A stretch of 64,000 nucleotides of DNA from assembly GCF_003226325.1 (NCBI RefSeq), contig NZ_PDOD01000001.1, forward strand, positions 806,001-870,000, given 5' to 3'. This DNA comes from Salipaludibacillus keqinensis (GTDB lineage: Bacteria; Bacillota; Bacilli; Bacillales; Salisediminibacteriaceae). The number at the start of each line of letters is the position of its first letter. The stretch's first letter is position 1. Below the pieces are notes generated by a model. It made no database searches and was not told the DNA's origin. It worked only from the letters and a program-made list of their open reading frames with translations. Below, in pieces: positions 59,356 through 64,000 of the stretch. Position numbers and translations under genes: made by a program.

Positions 59356-61527
59356 TTAGGTTTTTCCTTCCGGGACTTGAAGGATTGGAGCTTTTTCTAC
59401 TAATGGAACCACTGAAACTTCTGTTCGTTTAAACTCCGGCATTTTACAAACGGGGTCAAGACGTGGCTGTGTGACCCGGTTAACGGACTGGGAATCTCCC
59501 CAATGAAACGGAGCAAAAAGTGTATCTTTCCTAATTGATTTTGTGAAATTGGCCCTAATAATGACTGTTCCTTTGGAGGATTTAAGCTCTACCAGTTCCT
59601 TATCCTGAATCCCGTAACACTCAGCTGTGTCCGGATGTATATCTAATAACGGTTCCTTTTCTCGTTTTAACAAATCAGCACTTCTACGAGTCTGGACGCC
59701 TGTTAAATAATGAGACATAAGTCTGCCTGTTGTGAGTAAGAGGGGATACTCGTCATTTATCATCGTGTCATCTACTTCATTTTTTAAGTCCAGGGGAGTG
59801 AAGATCGCTTTTCCATCTGCATGAGCAAAGTCAGAATCGAATAATCTCTCCGTACCTGGGTGCTGTTCGTCAGGGCAAGGCCAGCAAATCGTTTCGTGCG
59901 ATAAACGTTCGTAAGAAATGCCGTAATAGTCAGCCGTCGCACCTTTTGTAGCTAGTCTTAATTCTTCAAAAATAGCTTGTGCAGAAGAGAAGTCGAATGC
60001 TTCACCGGCTCCTAGGTAACCGGCAAGGTCACATAAAATTTCCCAATCATGCTTGATAGTCTTTGGCATAGGTTTTTCGGCTTTTCTTAACGTGACCCGT
60101 CCTTCAAGGTTTGTTAGTGTGCCTTCATTTTCTAAATAGGAGGAGACAGGAAGCACCAAATCTGCCATACGAGCTGTTTCGGAAAGAAACATATCAGCTA
60201 CCACTAAGTAATCCAGCTGCTTAAGGGCATGTTCTGTGTAAACACCATTAGGATTAGATACGGCCGGGTTTGATCCCATGACAAACAGTCCTTTAATCTC
60301 ACCCTCGGCCATTTTTTCTATCATTTCGTAAGCTGAGACACCTTTACGAGGCAAATCCGACTCATTGATTTCCCATAAATCAGCTATGATTTTTCTGTCC
60401 TCATCATCTTCAATGGAGCGGTAACCGGGAAGTTGATCGGCTTTTTGTCCGTGTTCTCTTCCGCCTTGACCATTTCCTTGTCCTGTAATGGATCCAAAGC
60501 CACTTCCGTACCTGCCTATTTTTCCAGTAGCAAGAGCCATGTTAATAAATTGGCCTACTGTGTAAGAACCATTTGCGTGCTGTTCCACACCTCTTGCTGT
60601 TAGGATAAATCCATTTTGAGCTTCACCATATTTTCTGGCTGCGGTGATGATGTCTTCAGCGGACACCCCTGTGACTTCAGATACACGTAGTAAGTTTACA
60701 GAAGAAAGGTCTTCTGCTAATTCTTTATAGCCGTTAGTTCGTGAAGCAATAAACTCACTGTCTATGAAACCTTCATCTATCAAAATCTTGAGCAACCCTT
60801 GTGCCAACGAGGCATCTGTACCGGGTTTTGGTTTTAAATGCAAATCGGCAAGCTTGGTTGTGGCTGTCTCTCTTGGGTCAATCACGATAATATAGGCACC
60901 GTTCTTTTTGGCTTGGCGAAAGTAAGGGACAATTGTAGGCTGACAGTCGCCAATATTTGTACCGGCCAAGATGAGGCAATTTGTATCAGGGATATCCTGC
61001 AGACTGTTCGACAATCCCCGGTCAATTCCAAAGGCGGCATTTGAAGCAGCGGCAGCGGCACTCATACAGAACCGGCCATTATAATCGATGTGTTTCGTTT
61101 TCAATGCCACTCTTGCAAACTTCCCTAATAAATACGTCACTTCATTGGTAAGGGAACCGCCTCCGTAAACACCAACTGCATCATTGCCATACGAGTGCTG
61201 AATAGACTGAAACTGCTTAGCGATATATTCACTTGCAAGTTCCCATGGCACTGGGACGAATTCTCCATCAATTTTCAATAATGGGCGTGTAATGCGTTCA
61301 TCGTTATACACATGCTGATGAGCATTGGCTCCTTTAATACACATTCGGCCACCGGAAGTGGGGCTATTTTTGTTTGGCTTTGATTTAAAACGTTTATTTG
61401 TCAGCACTGTATCTTCTATTAAATCCATCGTACATTGAACACTGCAATAAGGGCATTGAGTAGACATGACTTTCTCCGTGCTTTCTTCAAGCTGTTTCGT
61501 ACGGAAATGTTTTAGGAATTCATCCAT
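59356..61527 (-). CDS. nasC: Assimilatory nitrate reductase catalytic subunit
   Basis: A 723-residue molybdopterin oxidoreductase reducing nitrate to nitrite. The N-terminal [4Fe-4S] ligands are CPYCSVQC and a later Cys in GGRMCIKGANAHQH. Cofactor segments include NYNGRFCMSAAA-like DYNGRFCMSAAA, LILAGTNIGDCQP, IVIDPRETAT and GQGNGQGGREHGQKADQLPG. The C-terminus carries the molybdopterin-dinucleotide domain (PLLLTTGRLMSHYLTGVQTR). No C-terminal ferredoxin or flavin extension is present, so a separate electron donor is expected, but no NasB-type gene lies in view. Start preceded by a weak AAAGG. Confidence 0.92.
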   Translation of the reverse strand: MDEFLKHFRTKQLEESTEKVMSTQCPYCSVQCTMDLIEDTVLTNKRFKSKPNKNSPTSGGRMCIKGANAHQHVYNDERITRPLLKIDGEFVPVPWELASEYIAKQFQSIQHSYGNDAVGVYGGGSLTNEVTYLLGKFARVALKTKHIDYNGRFCMSAAAAASNAAFGIDRGLSNSLQDIPDTNCLILAGTNIGDCQPTIVPYFRQAKKNGAYIIVIDPRETATTKLADLHLKPKPGTDASLAQGLLKILIDEGFIDSEFIASRTNGYKELAEDLSSVNLLRVSEVTGVSAEDIITAARKYGEAQNGFILTARGVEQHANGSYTVGQFINMALATGKIGRYGSGFGSITGQGNGQGGREHGQKADQLPGYRSIEDDEDRKIIADLWEINESDLPRKGVSAYEMIEKMAEGEIKGLFVMGSNPAVSNPNGVYTEHALKQLDYLVVADMFLSETARMADLVLPVSSYLENEGTLTNLEGRVTLRKAEKPMPKTIKHDWEILCDLAGYLGAGEAFDFSSAQAIFEELRLATKGATADYYGISYERLSHETICWPCPDEQHPGTERLFDSDFAHADGKAIFTPLDLKNEVDDTMINDEYPLLLTTGRLMSHYLTGVQTRRSADLLKREKEPLLDIHPDTAECYGIQDKELVELKSSKGTVIIRANFTKSIRKDTLFAPFHWGDSQSVNRVTQPRLDPVCKMPEFKRTEVSVVPLVEKAPILQVPEGKT

Positions 61528-61585
61528 TTGTTGTCACAACCTTTGAAGACGTAATGTGCAAATGAGTTATAGGGCGGGAACAGGA

Positions 61586-61912
61586 TTACAACGAGATGTA
61601 GACGTCATTGTCAACCACTTCAGCAAGGTAGGTTTTGACACAGCCATCATCTGGTTTTTGAACCTCTCCGGTGTCTAAATTAATTTTCCAGTCGTGTAGT
61701 GGGCAAAAAACATTGTCCCCGCTGACCATCCCTTCTGAAAGGGGCCCCTGCTTATGGGGGCATTTATTTTCTACAGCTTTAACGGTATCATTTTGTAATC
61801 TGAATAGAGCAATTTCTTGTTCGTTAATCACTATTTTTTTCCCTACTTGAAGAGGTAACTCATCCAATGGACATATTTTAACCTGCTGTTTGGAAAGTGT
61901 TTGTTTCATCAT
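61586..61912 (-). CDS. nasE: Nitrite reductase small subunit (Rieske-type)
   Basis: A 108-residue Rieske [2Fe-2S] protein: C51-P-H53 and C70-PLH73 (CPHKQGPLSE, FCPLHDWKINLDTG) supply the ligands. It is the NirD-type partner of the large subunit encoded just upstream. GGAGGAGGCGA precedes the ATG. Gap to the large subunit gene is 15 bases. Confidence 0.93.
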   Translation of the reverse strand: MMKQTLSKQQVKICPLDELPLQVGKKIVINEQEIALFRLQNDTVKAVENKCPHKQGPLSEGMVSGDNVFCPLHDWKINLDTGEVQKPDDGCVKTYLAEVVDNDVYISL

Positions 61913-61927
61913 TGTGTCGCCTCCTCC

Positions 61928-64000
61928 TTAGTTGTCAATCATTGTAAGAGCTTTTTCTTCAAAAAGATCATGTTTCTTTTTATAGTCACTTATAATGTCC
62001 TGCCATGGTTCCTTTAAGTTTGTCAGGGCAATCTCCATTCTTTCGATAAGCTCAGTTCTTTCTTGTGTGTTTTCAAGGATAACGGCCTTTACGTTCTCTA
62101 GACCCACTCTTTCAATCCAATGAGAGGTTCTTTCAAGATACTGTGCTGTTTCACGATAATACTGCAAATAAGCTGCAATTGTTTCCAAGACTTTCTCGTC
62201 TGATGACACCGAGCAGAGAAGTTCGGCTGCTCTAAGGGAGGATCCGCCATTACCGCCTACATAGATTTCCCATGCTCCTTCAACCCCGATAACGCCAACA
62301 TCTTTAATGCTGGATTCAGCGCAGTTTCTTGGACAAGCTGAGACGCCCATTTTAACTTTGTGAGGTGTATTCAGCTTTTCGAATTTTTTTTCAATGGCAA
62401 TTCCAAGACCGATGGAATCCTGAGTACCAAATCGGCAAAAATCTTCTCCTACACACGTCTTAACTGTTCGGATAGCTTTTCCGTAAGCATATCCTGATGG
62501 CATATCAAGATCTTTCCATACGTTTGGAACGTCTTCCTTCTTGATACCGAGGAGATCAATTCGTTGCCCTCCTGTTATTTTGAGGAGAGGCACTTCATAC
62601 TTATCAGCCACATCAGCAATTCTTCGCAAGTCTTTTGCATTTGTGACACCACCATACATGCGTGGAACAACGGAATAAGTGCCATCTTTTTGAATATTGG
62701 CATGCATCCGTTCGTTAACAAAACGGGATTCTTTTTCGTCTTCATAATCAATAGGATTGACCATGCCGAGATAGTAGTTGATGGCTGGACGACATTTAGA
62801 GCATCCTTCTTCTTCCTGCCAGTCGAGCACGTTCATAACTTCCCGAGTATGGGAGAGGCCTTTTGCACGTATTTCATAGACAACTTCTTCATGGGTCAAC
62901 GTTGTGCAGGAGCATACAGATTCTTTTTCAGAGGCGGAATCGTAATCATCGCCAAGTGTATATTCAAGAATTTCACCAACTAAACCTTTACACGTACCGC
63001 ATGATCTGGAGGCATTCGTACAATCTCTTACTTGTGTCACTGACGTAAGCTTATCGTTTTGTATAGCTGAGACAATATCGCCTTTGGAGACACCGTTACA
63101 TCCGCAAATTGTTTCACTGTCGCTCATTTCAGCTACTGTATTGGGAGTGTTATCGTCATTGGTCTGGAGGATATTAACTTGACTCATATCAGACACATCT
63201 ATCTCGTTATGAATCAAATTTAACAAGTTTCGGCTTTCAGAAGTATCTCCAAATAAGACAGCCCCCACAATTTTGTTGTCCCGAATGACAATTTTCTTGT
63301 AAATCTTTTCAAAGTCATCCTGGATTCGAACAGCACGGACAGTGGGATCGTCAACAAATTCTCCTGCAGAGAAGACGTCGACGCCGCTTACCTTTAGTTT
63401 TGTGGATAGAATGGAACCTTCATAGCCTTTGCCAGTTTCTTTTTCACAGATTCTTTTAGCAAGAACTTTACCTTGTTCGTAAAGTGGCGCCACCAGTCCG
63501 TATACCATTTCTCTGTGCTCAGCACATTCTCCTACTGCATACACATCAGGTGCACTGGTTTCCATATAGTCATTAACAACGATGCCCCGGTTCGTTTCAA
63601 TACCGGAGTCAGCCGCCATGCCTACATTCGGCTTGATACCAACAGCCATGACGACCAGATCGGCTTTAACAGGTTTACCATTTCTGAACGTTACTTTTTT
63701 CACTCTTCCAGAACCTATAATAGCCTCCGTATGATGGTTCATTAGAAAATTCATCCCTTGATTCTCTAGTTCTGCTTGCAACATGGTAGAGGCAGTCACA
63801 TCCAGTTGTCTTTCCATTAGATGATCCATAATATGAACCACGTCCACGTCCATACCGAGATTCAATAGACCTCGTGCAGCTTCTAGCCCGAGAAGGCCAC
63901 CTCCAATGACAACGGCCTTCTTATATTTTTCGGATGACTGAATCATCGTTTCACAGTCTTTAATGTCTCTAAAAGCAATAACGCCTTCTTTATCAGCGCC
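61928..64000 (-). CDS. nasD: Nitrite reductase large subunit (partial, 5' end outside window)
   Basis: NAD(P)H nitrite reductase, flavo-siroheme protein. The visible part begins with an open frame at the window edge and includes the second dinucleotide fold (AVVIGGGLLGLEAA), two BFD-like [2Fe-2S] regions (ICGCNGVSKGDIV, CGTCKG and CSCTTLTHEEV, CSKCRPAINYY), ferredoxin-like halves and the siroheme/[4Fe-4S] ligands in TCVGEDFCRFG and SACPRNCAES. The ATG at 63946 is not the true start: codons continue upstream in frame to the edge (IAFRDIKDCET) and about 130 N-terminal residues with the first FAD motif are missing. Confidence 0.93.
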   Translation of the reverse strand, partial: GADKEGVIAFRDIKDCETMIQSSEKYKKAVVIGGGLLGLEAARGLLNLGMDVDVVHIMDHLMERQLDVTASTMLQAELENQGMNFLMNHHTEAIIGSGRVKKVTFRNGKPVKADLVVMAVGIKPNVGMAADSGIETNRGIVVNDYMETSAPDVYAVGECAEHREMVYGLVAPLYEQGKVLAKRICEKETGKGYEGSILSTKLKVSGVDVFSAGEFVDDPTVRAVRIQDDFEKIYKKIVIRDNKIVGAVLFGDTSESRNLLNLIHNEIDVSDMSQVNILQTNDDNTPNTVAEMSDSETICGCNGVSKGDIVSAIQNDKLTSVTQVRDCTNASRSCGTCKGLVGEILEYTLGDDYDSASEKESVCSCTTLTHEEVVYEIRAKGLSHTREVMNVLDWQEEEGCSKCRPAINYYLGMVNPIDYEDEKESRFVNERMHANIQKDGTYSVVPRMYGGVTNAKDLRRIADVADKYEVPLLKITGGQRIDLLGIKKEDVPNVWKDLDMPSGYAYGKAIRTVKTCVGEDFCRFGTQDSIGLGIAIEKKFEKLNTPHKVKMGVSACPRNCAESSIKDVGVIGVEGAWEIYVGGNGGSSLRAAELLCSVSSDEKVLETIAAYLQYYRETAQYLERTSHWIERVGLENVKAVILENTQERTELIERMEIALTNLKEPWQDIISDYKKKHDLFEEKALTMIDN

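Overview
The window looks like a low-GC Gram-positive chromosome of the family Bacillaceae. Strong AGGAGG-type ribosome sites, some GTG and TTG starts, B. subtilis-like Puc and Nas genes, LysM/SleB wall proteins and intrinsic terminators all point that way. A halophilic genus such as Halobacillus or Pontibacillus is possible, but that is an impression from protein style and not a demonstrated placement.

Layout. 0-7 kb: an RNA methyltransferase (rlmD type), two LysM-carrying secreted wall proteins, a chemoreceptor and a secreted lipase. 7.3-33.4 kb: a large purine (urate/allantoin) catabolic island. A leftward operon (allantoinase, amidase, FAH-fold protein) diverges from the pucR regulator. 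Rightward follow a three-subunit molybdenum xanthine dehydrogenase with two maturation genes, an ATZ/TRZ-type purine deaminase, OHCU decarboxylase and uricase as separate genes, HIU hydrolase, an unusual block of two cytosine-deaminase-like amidohydrolases interleaved with a complete ABC importer and an FAD oxidase, a creatininase-family enzyme, and PucF and PucG. Together these take xanthine and urate through HIU, OHCU, allantoin, allantoate and ureidoglycine to oxalurate, releasing ammonia. The interleaved block probably imports and deaminates another nitrogen heterocycle.

33.7-47 kb: an ABC1/UbiB kinase, a DUF1287 protein and many small membrane proteins separated by repeats. Within it lies a macrolide phosphotransferase gene with a leader that looks like an antibiotic-sensing attenuator: promoter, 15-codon leader ORF with an Arg-Leu-Arg stalling motif, and a terminator just before the gene. 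47.3-48.9 kb: a decayed phage replication module. 49-58 kb: acetyltransferases, tandemly duplicated EamA transporters, an ArsR-type regulator with an MFS pump and matched operators, a phosphotransferase, and broken genes. 58.3-64 kb: the leftward assimilatory nitrate/nitrite reduction cluster (nasD, nasE, nasC, nasF order), with nasD cut by the window end. The window therefore joins two nitrogen-scavenging systems, both needing molybdenum cofactor.

Repeats are prominent: two long tandem arrays of 51/52-bp hairpin units sharing one 9-bp core (plus a solitary copy), a terminator-like GTGCCTGACCCC hairpin family, a REP/MITE-like family with GGGACGGTTCTT termini that abuts stop codons, and a GCGCCACA family. 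Several genes are pseudogenes by frameshift or truncation. All assignments come from reading the sequence and translations; no database search was run.
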